Shown here one piece after another: positions 31,453 through 39,677 of a DNA stretch of 55,146 nt (its first letter is position 1; every line of letters starts with the position of its first letter). The translations under genes were made by a program, and so were the position numbers. This stretch comes from Alphaproteobacteria bacterium (lineage in GTDB: Bacteria > Pseudomonadota > Alphaproteobacteria > SHVW01): the NCBI GenBank assembly GCA_016869645.1, contig VGDO01000012.1, positions 1 to 55,146 of the forward strand, in the 5' to 3' direction. The notes below the pieces were generated by a model, which did not search any database, was not told the DNA's origin, and worked only from the letters and a program-made list of their open reading frames with translations.

Positions 31453-32376
31453 CTAGGACTTCGTGCACCCGGGCTTGATCGCGCGGTAGAACAGCCGCCA
31501 ACCCGCGACGCCAAGATTGACGGCGGTGGGCTCGGCAACCGGGTTTGCTGAGGTCAGCCGCAGGCCCGCCTCGGCTTCCCAGACCCTGCCGCCATCACGC
31601 GATCGGAAGCTGCCGAACCCGCCCGGGACGTCGTGAAGCAGCCGGAGGCTGCCGTCGGCGAGCATCGTCAGTTCCGGCGCGCCTCCGCTCAACACGGCGC
31701 CGTTGAGCACGAAACGGCTGCTTTCCTTGCTGATGCCGATCAGGATGCGCCGCGATTTGGGCTGGTTGACGGCGAGAAGGTAGCGGCCGTCCCCGATTGG
31801 CACGACGGTCGGGTTCTCCGCCGAGTCGAGGAGAATGGCGCGGCCTTCGCCCGTGAAGTTCACGCCGTCCGACGACACCGCCGTCATTATTCGATGCGGA
31901 CGTTCGACCATGCCCGGAAAGGGCTTGGGCTGATGCGTGACGAAGTACCCCGCATAGTAGTAGAGCCGCAGTCTTCCGTCGGGCAGTCGCAGAACATCCG
32001 GCTGCGCGATATCGCCGCTGACGGCCCCGTCGATCTGAATGGGCTCATATGAGCCGCGACGCCAGCTCGCTCCGTCGTCCTCCAGACGCACGGTCCATAT
32101 GCCGTGCTTGCCGGGCTCGCCATTGACGACATAGAGGCGGAGACCGTTGCCGTCCGGTACGGCATCGGGCGCCGTGGCGGCGTCGAGCACGGGTTGCGAG
32201 TCGGCACGAAAAGTCACGCCGTCGTCGCTGCGCGCCACATGAACCTGATGACAGCGCAGCTGCGATAGATCCGGCAGCGGCCGCAACGAGCTCCGCAGGC
32301 TTTCGCCAAATCCGACGGCTGTGCCCGGCTGGGCGAATGCCAGCGCCACAGCGAGAATGGCAATACGCAATCTCAT
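31453..32376 (-). CDS. secreted beta-propeller-like protein of unknown function
   Basis: 307 residues with an N-terminal signal peptide (MRLRIAILAVALAFAQPGTA). The mature part has repeated units resembling sialidase or five-bladed-propeller glycosidase blades: SDDGVTFRADSQPVLD, RLPDGRLRLYYYAG, SSDGVNFTGEGRAIL, MLADGSLRLLHD and SRDGGRVWEAEAG (Asp-box-like SxDGGxxW). No catalytic set can be assigned, so hydrolase activity is unproven. A GGAG lies 12 bases upstream of the ATG. It converges on the kinase gene. I do not recognise a specific family. Confidence 0.7.
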   Translation of the reverse strand: MRLRIAILAVALAFAQPGTAVGFGESLRSSLRPLPDLSQLRCHQVHVARSDDGVTFRADSQPVLDAATAPDAVPDGNGLRLYVVNGEPGKHGIWTVRLEDDGASWRRGSYEPIQIDGAVSGDIAQPDVLRLPDGRLRLYYYAGYFVTHQPKPFPGMVERPHRIMTAVSSDGVNFTGEGRAILLDSAENPTVVPIGDGRYLLAVNQPKSRRILIGISKESSRFVLNGAVLSGGAPELTMLADGSLRLLHDVPGGFGSFRSRDGGRVWEAEAGLRLTSANPVAEPTAVNLGVAGWRLFYRAIKPGCTKS

Positions 32377-32479
32377 GTCAAACCATCACTCCGCTCGGGC
32401 GAGCGTCCCTTATCACACGCCTTGCCGGGGGCACAACGCTGCCCCGGACACCTGCGACATCGCGGCCGATCGACCGGCG

Positions 32480-33499
32480 CTAGCTGCTGCCGGGCACGCC
32501 CTTGGTCGTCGAATATTCAAAATGCAGAACCTCGCCCGGATGCACGAGCGGATGGATCGCGTGCGCCGCCATCGCCGCCTCCGAGAAGCCGCATAGGATG
32601 AGCTTGAGCTTGCCGGCATAGGTAGCAATGTCGCCGATTGCGAAGATGCCGGGTGCATTGGTGGCACAGGACGCGGGATCGACCTTGATGTGATTGCGCT
32701 CCAGGTTGAGGCCCCAGTCGGCGATCGGCCCGAGATTCATGGCGAGCCCGAAGAAGGCGAGGAGCGTGTCGGCCACGAGGCGGCGGGTCCCGCCATCGAG
32801 ATCCGCGACGACAACTGCGTCGAGTTTGCCGTCGGCGCCTTCGAGCGCGCTCAGCTGATAGGGGACAACGAGGTCGAGCCGGCCCTGCTTGGCGAGTGCA
32901 TCGAGCCTGGCGGAGCTTTCCGGCGCCGCCCGGAACTTCGCACGCCGATGAACCACCATGACGCGCTCGGCAACGTCGACAAGCGACAAGGCCCAGTCGA
33001 CCGCCGAATCGCCGCCGCCCGCGATCACCACCCGCCTGCCGCGCAAGTCCTCGCGCCGCTTGACCAGGTAGAGCACGCTCTTGCCCTCGTACCGGGCGAG
33101 GTCGGCCAGCGGTGGCCGGTTCGGACCGAAAGCGCCGACGCCGGCGGCAACGATGATCGCCTTTGCCTCGATCTGGTTTCCCGTCGAGGTCGTGAGACGC
33201 CAGACGCCGTCGTGCCGGGTCAGCGCATCGACGCGCTGACCCAGATGATAGACGGGATGGAATGGCGCGGCCTGCTCGACGAGACGGTCGATCAGCGCGG
33301 CGGCATCGATGCGCGGATAGCCGGGAATGTCGTAGATCGGCTTTTCCGGATAAAGCGCCGCGCACTGCCCGCCAGTCGCATCGAGCGCATCGATCACGTG
33401 CGCGCGCATGCGCAGCATGCCGCATTCGAAAACGGCAAACAGACCGACCGGGCCCGCGCCAATGATGGCGACATCGGTGACATGTGTCTGGCTCGACAT
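32480..33499 (-). CDS. NAD(P)/FAD-dependent oxidoreductase, thioredoxin-reductase-like ferredoxin--NADP reductase
   Basis: Flavoprotein of 339 residues from the ATG at 33499; the open frame is 48 codons longer but the conserved N terminus begins at THVTDVAIIGAGPVGLFAVFE. The FAD loop GAGPVG is at about 14-19, DALDATGGQCAALYPEKPIYDIPGYP follows, and the NADP loop GGGDSAVDWAL is in the middle. The redox CxxC of true thioredoxin reductase is absent, which places it with the TrxR-like ferredoxin--NADP reductases (YumC type). It diverges from the thiamine transport operon. Confidence 0.87.
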   Translation of the reverse strand: MSSQTHVTDVAIIGAGPVGLFAVFECGMLRMRAHVIDALDATGGQCAALYPEKPIYDIPGYPRIDAAALIDRLVEQAAPFHPVYHLGQRVDALTRHDGVWRLTTSTGNQIEAKAIIVAAGVGAFGPNRPPLADLARYEGKSVLYLVKRREDLRGRRVVIAGGGDSAVDWALSLVDVAERVMVVHRRAKFRAAPESSARLDALAKQGRLDLVVPYQLSALEGADGKLDAVVVADLDGGTRRLVADTLLAFFGLAMNLGPIADWGLNLERNHIKVDPASCATNAPGIFAIGDIATYAGKLKLILCGFSEAAMAAHAIHPLVHPGEVLHFEYSTTKGVPGSS

Positions 33500-33602
33500 G
33501 CGGCCGGTGCTTTCGACTACCTTCCCCAGCGGCGCTAACATGGAGGCATCGCCACGGCAAGGCAAGCGCGGCACGGGTGATCCGAAGGTGCCCCACAGGC
33601 GC

Positions 33603-33631
33603 TTTTCATCGACCGCGTCCGGCGCTATCTT
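33603..33631 (+). promoter_or_regulatory. candidate promoter of the thiBPQ operon
   Basis: TTTTCA (33603-33608), a 17-base spacer, then TATCTT (33626-33631). Transcription would start near 33638, just where the riboswitch fold begins, which supports the call. Confidence 0.45.
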
Positions 33632-33639
33632 GGTGAAGC

Positions 33640-33754
33640 TCAACGGGGTGCCCGCGAAGGGCTGAGAGACGCTGTGAGCCGCCGGCCAGCCCGCGCGGTT
33701 GCGCGCGTCAACCCGACGAACCTGATCCGGTTAGCACCGGCGGAGGGACTTGGG
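33640..33754 (+). ncRNA. TPP (thiamine pyrophosphate) riboswitch, THI element
   Basis: Leader RNA that binds thiamine pyrophosphate and represses the genes below it. Conserved segments are present in order: ACGGGGTGCCC (33643-33653), GGCTGAGA (33660-33667, pyrimidine-sensor side), a variable stem with GCGCGGTTGCGCGC (33693-33706), then AACCTGATCCGG (33719-33730), TTAGCACCGG and CGGAGGGACTTG closing the P1 helix. The downstream genes encode thiamine uptake, as expected. Confidence 0.93.
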
Positions 33755-33772
33755 ATCGGCCGACCGAAGCCG

Positions 33773-33798
33773 CCTCCTTCGCCAGATCGCGCAGGAGG
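33773..33798 (+). promoter_or_regulatory. Shine-Dalgarno sequestering hairpin of the TPP riboswitch
   Basis: CCTCCT (33773-33778) can pair with AGGAGG (33793-33798), the ribosome binding site of thiB, across a 14-base loop. This suggests translational control: ligand-bound aptamer would favour the hairpin that hides the site. Confidence 0.55.
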
Positions 33799-33805
33799 TC
33801 TGCTC

Positions 33806-34810
33806 ATGAAACTCGGGAAATTGTTGTTGGCGACGATCGTCGCACTGGGGACCCACGCCGCCTGGGCGGCGGACCCGGCGGCGCTCAGCGTATACACCTA
33901 CAACGCGTTCACCTCGAAATGGGGGCCGGGCCCCGCCATCAAGAAGGCGTTCGAGGCTGAATGCACCTGCCGCCTCGACTTCGTCGCTGTCGACGACGCG
34001 GTCGCACTGCTCAACCGGCTCAAGCTCGAGGGTGCCGCGACGCGGGCCGACATCGTGCTCGGCCTCGACATGAACCTGATCGCCGAGGCGCGCGCCACGG
34101 GCCTGTTCGCCCCGCACGGGCGCGACCTGTCGAAGCTGAGCCTGCCTGTCGCCTGGTCGGATCAGCATTTCGTGCCCTTTGACTATGGATATTTTGCCGT
34201 CGTCTACGACCGCGACGGGCTGGCCGTGCCTCCGGCCAGCCTGAAGGAGCTGATCGAGGGCGACGCCGCGCAGAAGCTGATTATCCAGGACCCGCGCACG
34301 AGCACGCCCGGACTCGGCTTTTTGCTGTGGGTGAAGTCGGTCTATGGCGACCAGGCCGAGACCGCATGGAAGCGATTGCGCGGTCGCATCCTGACCGTAA
34401 CCAAGGGCTGGAGCGAAAGCTATGGGCTTTTCACCAAAGGCGAAGCGCCGATGGTGCTGAGCTACACGACCTCGCCCGCTTACCATATGATCTCCGAAAA
34501 GAAGGAGCGTTATCAGGCGGCCGCCTTCGCCGAGGGCCACTATCTTCAGATCGAGGTCGCCGGGCGCATCGCTGCATCGAAACAGGCCGCGCTTGCCGAG
34601 CATTTCATGGCATTCGTGCTTGCGCCGGGCTTCCAGGACGTCATTCCCACGGGCAACTGGATGTTCCCGGTGGCGACCCCGTCGCAGGGCCTTCCCGCCG
34701 AGTTCGATCGCCTGGTCAAACCCGTGCGAACCCTGCTCGTGCCGCCCGAACAGGTGCTCGCCAATCGGCGGGGCTGGACCGAGGAGTGGCTGCGCGCAAT
34801 GGCACCGTAG
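33806..34810 (+). CDS. thiB: thiamine ABC transporter substrate-binding protein
   Basis: Periplasmic protein that delivers thiamine (and its phosphates) to ThiPQ. 334 residues from the ATG at 33806, eight bases after an AGGAGG site. The signal peptide is residues 1-21 (cleavage after AWA). Family landmarks are LSVYTYNAFTSKWGPGPAIKKAFE, ADIVLGLDMNLIAEA, VPFDYGYFAVVYD and KGWSESYGLFTKGEAPMVLSYTTSPAYH. A TPP riboswitch precedes it, and thiP follows after 27 bases. Confidence 0.94.
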   Translation: MKLGKLLLATIVALGTHAAWAADPAALSVYTYNAFTSKWGPGPAIKKAFEAECTCRLDFVAVDDAVALLNRLKLEGAATRADIVLGLDMNLIAEARATGLFAPHGRDLSKLSLPVAWSDQHFVPFDYGYFAVVYDRDGLAVPPASLKELIEGDAAQKLIIQDPRTSTPGLGFLLWVKSVYGDQAETAWKRLRGRILTVTKGWSESYGLFTKGEAPMVLSYTTSPAYHMISEKKERYQAAAFAEGHYLQIEVAGRIAASKQAALAEHFMAFVLAPGFQDVIPTGNWMFPVATPSQGLPAEFDRLVKPVRTLLVPPEQVLANRRGWTEEWLRAMAP

Positions 34811-34837
34811 CAATGCGCCACGTCCCGAGTTGAGCTC

Positions 34838-36490
34838 TTGATCAGGCGTTTCGACTGGGCGCTTGTCGCCGGCACTCTGGCGCTCGGCCTCATCGCGGCC
34901 TCGGTCGGGGGCGCTCTCGGCGCGCTGCTGAAAACGGCGACGGGCGAGACTGAAGGACTGGCAGCCGCGCTGCACGCGGTGCTGTCCGATGCCTATCTGG
35001 CACGCGTCGTCCGTTTCACTCTTTGGCAGGCCCTCTTGTCGACCGTGCTCGCCGTCGGGCTCGCCGTCCCGGTCGCGCGTGCGCTGGCGCGGCGGCAGGA
35101 ATTTCCGGGACGAGCGCTGCTGCTCAATCTCTTCGGGCTGCCGCTGGTCGTGCCCGGTATCGTCGCCGTGCTCGGCATCGTCGCGGTGTGTGGGCGAAAC
35201 GGGCTGGTGAACGATGCGCTCGCGATCTTGGGCCTCCCGCGCGCCCTGGAAATCTATGGGCTCACCGGCATCCTGATTGCGCATGTGTTCTTCAATCTGC
35301 CGTTGGCGACACGGCTTCTGCTCAACGCATGGAACAACGTGCCAGCCGAAACCTGGCGCCTCGCCAGCCAGCTCGGCATGGATTCCGGGGCGATCTTCCG
35401 CGTGATCGAGTGGCCCTTGCTGCGCCAGGCGCTGCCCGGCGTGGCCGGACTCGTGTTCATGCTGTGCGTGGTCAGCTTCACAGTCGTGTTGACGCTCGGT
35501 GGCGGACCCGCCGCCACGACGATCGAGCTCGCGATCTATCACGCGCTCCGCTTCGATTTCGAGCCGGTTCGTGCCGCTGGCCTGGCGCTCGTTCAATTCG
35601 CGCTGTGCGGCGCGCTGCTCGCCGCCTGTCATCGACTGGTCCGGCCGATGGCCATGTCCGCGACCACCGGCCGGTGGGTAGGACGTCCCGACCTCGTCAG
35701 CGCGGCGGGTCGCATCTTCGATTTCGCGGTGATCGCGGCCGCCATGCTGGTCGTCGCACTCCCGCTTGGCGCCGTGGTGGCGGGCGGCCTCGCCGGTCCG
35801 GTCGCAGCTCTGCTCGACGATCGGGTCCTTTGGCGCGCTCTGGCCCTGAGCCTCGGTATCGGCATCGCCGCGGCCGCACTGGCGCTCATGCTCGGCGCCG
35901 GGCTGCTGGGGGCGGCGCGCCACCTACGCCGGCGCATGGGCCTTGCCAGCGTTGCCGGCGGCATCGAGTGGTCGGGCGCGATCATTCTCGTCGTTCCCCC
36001 TTTCGTCATCGGTACCGGCTGGTTCGTGCTGCTGCATCGCCAGATCGACGTGTTTGCCGTCGGTCCGTTCATCGTGATTGCGATCAACGCACTGATGGCG
36101 CTGCCCTATGTCATGCACGGACTCGCGCCGGCACTGGCGCGTGCGGATGAATTGCACGACCGGCTGTGTCAGAGCTTGGGCATCCTGGGGTGGACGCGGC
36201 TGCGCCTGATCGATTGGCCGCTGCTGCGCCGGCCGGTCGGTCTGGCGCTTGCGCTCGCCACCGCGCTGTCCTTCGGCGACCTTGGCGCCATCGCTTTGTT
36301 CGGCAACCAGGACACCACCACCCTGCCGCTGCTGCTCTACCAGCGGCTTGGCAGCTATCGCACCGACGAGGCGGCCGTGATCGCCCTCATTCTCGCGGCG
36401 CTGTCGCTCGGTCTCTTCGCGCTGGTCGAACGAGGCATCGGCGGCGCCGGACCCTCCGGCCGTGGGCGAGGCGCGCATGCTTCAGCCTGA
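34838..36490 (+). CDS. thiP: thiamine ABC transporter permease
   Basis: Inner-membrane permease of 550 residues with about 12 membrane segments and two copies of the binding-protein-dependent permease domain (EAA loops near WRLASQLGMDSGAIFRVIEWP and LCQSLGILGWTRLRLIDWP, split by a central linker), as in single-chain ThiP. No ATG is available: the frame opens at 34811 and the first start codon is a TTG at 34838 giving IRRFDWALVAGTL. The ribosome binding site there is weak, so coupling to thiB is likely. It overlaps thiQ by 14 bases. Confidence 0.92.
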   Translation: MIRRFDWALVAGTLALGLIAASVGGALGALLKTATGETEGLAAALHAVLSDAYLARVVRFTLWQALLSTVLAVGLAVPVARALARRQEFPGRALLLNLFGLPLVVPGIVAVLGIVAVCGRNGLVNDALAILGLPRALEIYGLTGILIAHVFFNLPLATRLLLNAWNNVPAETWRLASQLGMDSGAIFRVIEWPLLRQALPGVAGLVFMLCVVSFTVVLTLGGGPAATTIELAIYHALRFDFEPVRAAGLALVQFALCGALLAACHRLVRPMAMSATTGRWVGRPDLVSAAGRIFDFAVIAAAMLVVALPLGAVVAGGLAGPVAALLDDRVLWRALALSLGIGIAAAALALMLGAGLLGAARHLRRRMGLASVAGGIEWSGAIILVVPPFVIGTGWFVLLHRQIDVFAVGPFIVIAINALMALPYVMHGLAPALARADELHDRLCQSLGILGWTRLRLIDWPLLRRPVGLALALATALSFGDLGAIALFGNQDTTTLPLLLYQRLGSYRTDEAAVIALILAALSLGLFALVERGIGGAGPSGRGRGAHASA

Positions 36491-37220
36491 TGCGCCGCCC
36501 GCGGCTGCGCCAACGGGCGCTGCCGTCGAGCTCCGCGCCGTGACCTTCTACTACGAGGACATGGTCATGTCGTTCGATCTCGCCGTCATGGCCGGCGAAT
36601 TCATGGCGATCATCGGGCCAAGCGGCGCGGGCAAGACGACGTTGTTCGCCCTCATCGCCGGATTCGAGCGGCCCGACAATGGCCGCATCATGATCGCCGG
36701 CACGGACGTGACCGAGCTTGTCCCGTCGGCAAGGCCGGTCACGACGCTGTTCCAGGAGCACAACCTGTTTGCGCACCTCGACCTGGCGGCCAATGTCGGT
36801 CTTGGCATCGACCCACGGCTTCGGCTTGGCGCGGAGGACCGCCGGCGCGTGTCGGCTGCGCTCGGCCGGGTCGGGCTCGGCGGATTCGAAAAGCGCTTGC
36901 CTGGCCAGATCTCGGGCGGCGAGCGCCAGCGCGCCGCGCTGGCGCGCAGCCTGGTGCGTAACCGTCCGGTGCTGCTGCTCGATGAACCATTCGCCGCGCT
37001 CGGTCCGGCCCTCCGGCGCGACATGCTCGACCTCGTGCGGGACATCAGGCGCGAGCGTGGACTGACCGTCCTGATGGTCAGCCATTTGCCCGAGGACGCC
37101 AGCCATGCGGCGGATCGCACGGCCTTCGTCCACCGCGGCCGCGTCATCAAGCTGGCGCCGACGGCCGAGCTTTTCGCTGCCCGCGGCATCCCGGAGCTCG
37201 ACGCGTATCTCGGGACCTGA
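36477..37220 (+). CDS. thiQ: thiamine ABC transporter ATP-binding protein
   Basis: ATPase of the thiamine importer, 247 residues. The ATG at 36477 is my choice; a GTG five codons upstream is also possible. Walker A GPSGAGKT is at 47-54, the signature is ISGGERQRAALARSL and Walker B is VLLLDEPFAALGPALR. Gene overlap with thiP and the upstream TPP riboswitch make the function secure. A 72-base gap separates it from tsaE. Confidence 0.94.
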   Translation: MLQPDAPPAAAPTGAAVELRAVTFYYEDMVMSFDLAVMAGEFMAIIGPSGAGKTTLFALIAGFERPDNGRIMIAGTDVTELVPSARPVTTLFQEHNLFAHLDLAANVGLGIDPRLRLGAEDRRRVSAALGRVGLGGFEKRLPGQISGGERQRAALARSLVRNRPVLLLDEPFAALGPALRRDMLDLVRDIRRERGLTVLMVSHLPEDASHAADRTAFVHRGRVIKLAPTAELFAARGIPELDAYLGT

Positions 37221-37292
37221 TCGCGGAGTTTTCTGACATCCGTCCGCTTGTCCCGTTGCCTGCGGGCGTAGAGCCCGGTACAACGCGATGCA

Positions 37293-37775
37293 ATGCCGCC
37301 GGTGCTCGATTTGGCCGTTTTGCTCTCCCTAGCCGATGAAGCCGCGACGCGGCGACTGGCTGCCAAGCTCGCAGCGGTCGCCCGGCCGGGCGACGTCATC
37401 GCGCTGTCGGGCGACCTTGGCGCCGGCAAGACGAGCTTCGCGCGCGGCTTCATCCACGCCCTCGCAGGCCGGGCCGTCGATGTCCCAAGCCCAACCTTCA
37501 CGCTGGTGCAGACTTACGAAGCCGCCGGCCTGACGATCTGGCACGTCGACCTCTATCGCATCGAACGCGCCGAGGAAGCGCGCGAGCTCGGCCTCGAGGA
37601 AGCCTTCGCCGACGCAATCGCGCTGATCGAGTGGCCGGAACGCCTGGGACGGTATCTGCCGGCCGATCGGCTGGATCTGCGGCTCGGTTTTGGACCCACG
37701 CCCGATGCGCGCGAAGCCTGTCTCGAGGGGCACGGAGCCTGGGTTCGCAGGCTTGCCGATCTGCAATTGGCATGA
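37293..37775 (+). CDS. tsaE: tRNA threonylcarbamoyladenosine biosynthesis ATPase TsaE
   Basis: ATPase partner of TsaB-TsaD in t6A modification of ANN-decoding tRNAs. 160 residues. The P-loop GDLGAGKTSFARG is at about 40-52, followed by VPSPTFTLVQTYE, the VDLYRIE strand and the GLEEAF and IEWPER segments typical of TsaE. Its stop overlaps the amgK start by four bases, the usual tsaE-amgK-murU operon. Confidence 0.94.
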   Translation: MPPVLDLAVLLSLADEAATRRLAAKLAAVARPGDVIALSGDLGAGKTSFARGFIHALAGRAVDVPSPTFTLVQTYEAAGLTIWHVDLYRIERAEEARELGLEEAFADAIALIEWPERLGRYLPADRLDLRLGFGPTPDAREACLEGHGAWVRRLADLQLA

Positions 37776-38821
37776 GCGCGCCGCGAGAAATGGACGCCAA
37801 GGAGCGGGGACAGCGCCGCGCCCAGTTGCTCGATCGGGCCGGCTGGGGCGACGCGCGCTGCAGCAAGCTCGCCGGCGACGCGTCGTTTCGCAGCTATGAC
37901 CGCGTTCATCTCCAGGGTCGCGTCGCCGTGCTGATGGATGCTCCACCGCCGATGGAGGACGTCCGGCCCTTCGTCGCGGTGGCGGAGCGCCTGGTCTCGC
38001 TCGGGCTCAGCGCGCCGCGCGTGCTGGCGGCCGATGTCGAGGCCGGCTATCTGCTGCTCGAGGATCTCGGCGACAACACCTACACGCGTATGCTCGCCAG
38101 CGGCGGCGACGAGCGGATGCTCTATGCCTTGGCGGTCGATCTCTTGGCCGATCTCCACCGGCAGCCCCCCGATGTGGCAGCGCGCGGCATGCCCGACTAC
38201 AGCGACGACTTGCTGCTGCGCGAGGCCGCGCTGCTGGTCGACTGGTATCTGCCGGCCGTGACGGGCGAGCCGGCGCCGGAGAGTGTGCGGCGCGCCTATC
38301 TCGATGTCTGGCGTGCGGTCCTGCCGGCGGCGCGCGACGTGCCGACCACGCTGGTGCTGCGCGACTATCACGTCGACAACCTGGTCTGGCTCGACGACCG
38401 TCCCGGCGTCGCCGCGTGCGGCTTGCTCGATTTCCAGGATGCAGTTGCCGGGCCGATCTCCTACGACGTCGTCTCGCTTCTGGAAGACGCGCGGCGCGAC
38501 ATCGAGGCGCGGCTGGTTGCGGACATGCGTGCGCGGTACCTCGAGGCAAGCGGCCGCGTGGGCTCGGCTGATCGCATCGCCTTCGACCGCAGCTACGCGG
38601 TCCTCGGAGCACAGCGCAACTGCAAGATCGTCGGCATCTTCACGCGGCTCTGCGTGCGCGACGGCAAGCCTGGCTACCTCAAGCACATTCCCCGGGTGTG
38701 GCGCCTGATCGAGGGCGATCTGGCGCATCCCGTGCTCGAACCGCTGCGCGCCTGGCTCGAGCGGCACATCCCCGGAGATATGCGCGGCATACCCGAGATC
38801 GCGCGCGAGATGGCGCGATGA
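37772..38821 (+). CDS. amgK: N-acetylmuramate/N-acetylglucosamine kinase AmgK (phosphotransferase)
   Basis: Anomeric sugar kinase that makes MurNAc-1-phosphate in the peptidoglycan recycling bypass of de novo UDP-MurNAc synthesis. 349 residues from the ATG at 37772. It has an aminoglycoside-phosphotransferase fold: GDASFRSYDRV near 36-46, YLLLEDLGDNTY, the Brenner-type catalytic loop LRDYHVDNLVW and LLDFQDAVAGPISYD for metal binding. Overlapping starts with tsaE and murU fix the context, which makes AmgK much likelier than an antibiotic kinase. Confidence 0.9.
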   Translation: MSAPREMDAKERGQRRAQLLDRAGWGDARCSKLAGDASFRSYDRVHLQGRVAVLMDAPPPMEDVRPFVAVAERLVSLGLSAPRVLAADVEAGYLLLEDLGDNTYTRMLASGGDERMLYALAVDLLADLHRQPPDVAARGMPDYSDDLLLREAALLVDWYLPAVTGEPAPESVRRAYLDVWRAVLPAARDVPTTLVLRDYHVDNLVWLDDRPGVAACGLLDFQDAVAGPISYDVVSLLEDARRDIEARLVADMRARYLEASGRVGSADRIAFDRSYAVLGAQRNCKIVGIFTRLCVRDGKPGYLKHIPRVWRLIEGDLAHPVLEPLRAWLERHIPGDMRGIPEIAREMAR

Positions 38822-39585
38822 GCATCGCGGTTCCCAAGCGCGCCATGGTGCTGGCCGCCGGGCTCGGCCTTCGTCTCCGCCCGATCACCACGCTCAAGCC
38901 CAAGCCGCTGGTCGAGGTCGGCGGCCAGACCTTGCTCGATCGCGCGCTCGACCGCCTGGATGAGGCCGGCGTGGAGACCGCCGTCGTCAACACCCACTAC
39001 TACGCCGAAATGGTGGCGAAGCGCCTGGCGCAGCGTCGCCGGCCGCGGATCATCCTGTCGCCCGAGACGGATCTGCTCGAAACCGGCGGCGGCATCGCCC
39101 ATGCCCTGGACAAGCTCAATCCTCCGGACGAAGGCGACCGGCCCTTCTATGCGATCAATGGCGATAGCTTCTGGTTGAACGGACCGAGCGACGTGCTGAA
39201 GCGCCTGGCGGCCGGCTGGGACGACGCCCGCATGGATGCCCTGCTCGCGGTCTATGCCACGCCCCACGCTCTCGGCTATGACGGCATGGGCGACTTCATG
39301 ATGGACGAGCTCGGCCGGCTCAGGCGGCGCCGCGAGGACGAGGTCGTGCCCTTCGCGTTCATCGGGCTGCAGATCCTTCATCCGCGCCTGTTCCGAAATT
39401 CGCAGACGGGCGAGATCGAGGCGGGCGCTTTCTCGCTCAACCGCCTCTATGATCGCGCGGCTGGAACCGAGCGCCTCTGGGGCATCGCCCATGACGGCGA
39501 GTGGTTCCATATCAGCACACCCGAGGATCTGCGCGATGCCGAGGCGCAGCTCGGCACCAGATACTCGTTCTATCCGCGGATCTGA
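38818..39585 (+). CDS. murU: N-acetylmuramate-1-phosphate uridylyltransferase MurU
   Basis: Nucleotidyltransferase that converts MurNAc-1-phosphate to UDP-MurNAc, completing the recycling route started by AmgK. 255 residues. The N-terminal signature AMVLAAGLGLRLRPITTLKPKPLVEVGG is split between residues 9 and 36; NGDSFW holds the metal Asp. The ATG overlaps the amgK stop by four bases. In many alphaproteobacteria addB follows; here the order breaks and a luciferase-like gene comes next. Confidence 0.92.
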   Translation: MSIAVPKRAMVLAAGLGLRLRPITTLKPKPLVEVGGQTLLDRALDRLDEAGVETAVVNTHYYAEMVAKRLAQRRRPRIILSPETDLLETGGGIAHALDKLNPPDEGDRPFYAINGDSFWLNGPSDVLKRLAAGWDDARMDALLAVYATPHALGYDGMGDFMMDELGRLRRRREDEVVPFAFIGLQILHPRLFRNSQTGEIEAGAFSLNRLYDRAAGTERLWGIAHDGEWFHISTPEDLRDAEAQLGTRYSFYPRI

Positions 39586-39677
39586 CCCAGGAACCGAGCG
39601 GGGGTGGACGGGCCGGAGCCGGCATCCGATACTGCACCTGCCACAGCGCCGGCCTGTCCGGTTGATGAGAGAGCGCA

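Noticed and set aside
33731..35923. 730-codon open frame antisense to thiB and thiP
   Set aside because: Low-complexity Arg/Gln/His-rich sequence typical of antisense frames in GC-rich DNA; thiB, thiP and the riboswitch explain the region.
37772..38821. Aminoglycoside phosphotransferase (resistance gene)
   Set aside because: The fold is shared, but the overlapping tsaE and murU genes point to the cell-wall recycling kinase AmgK.
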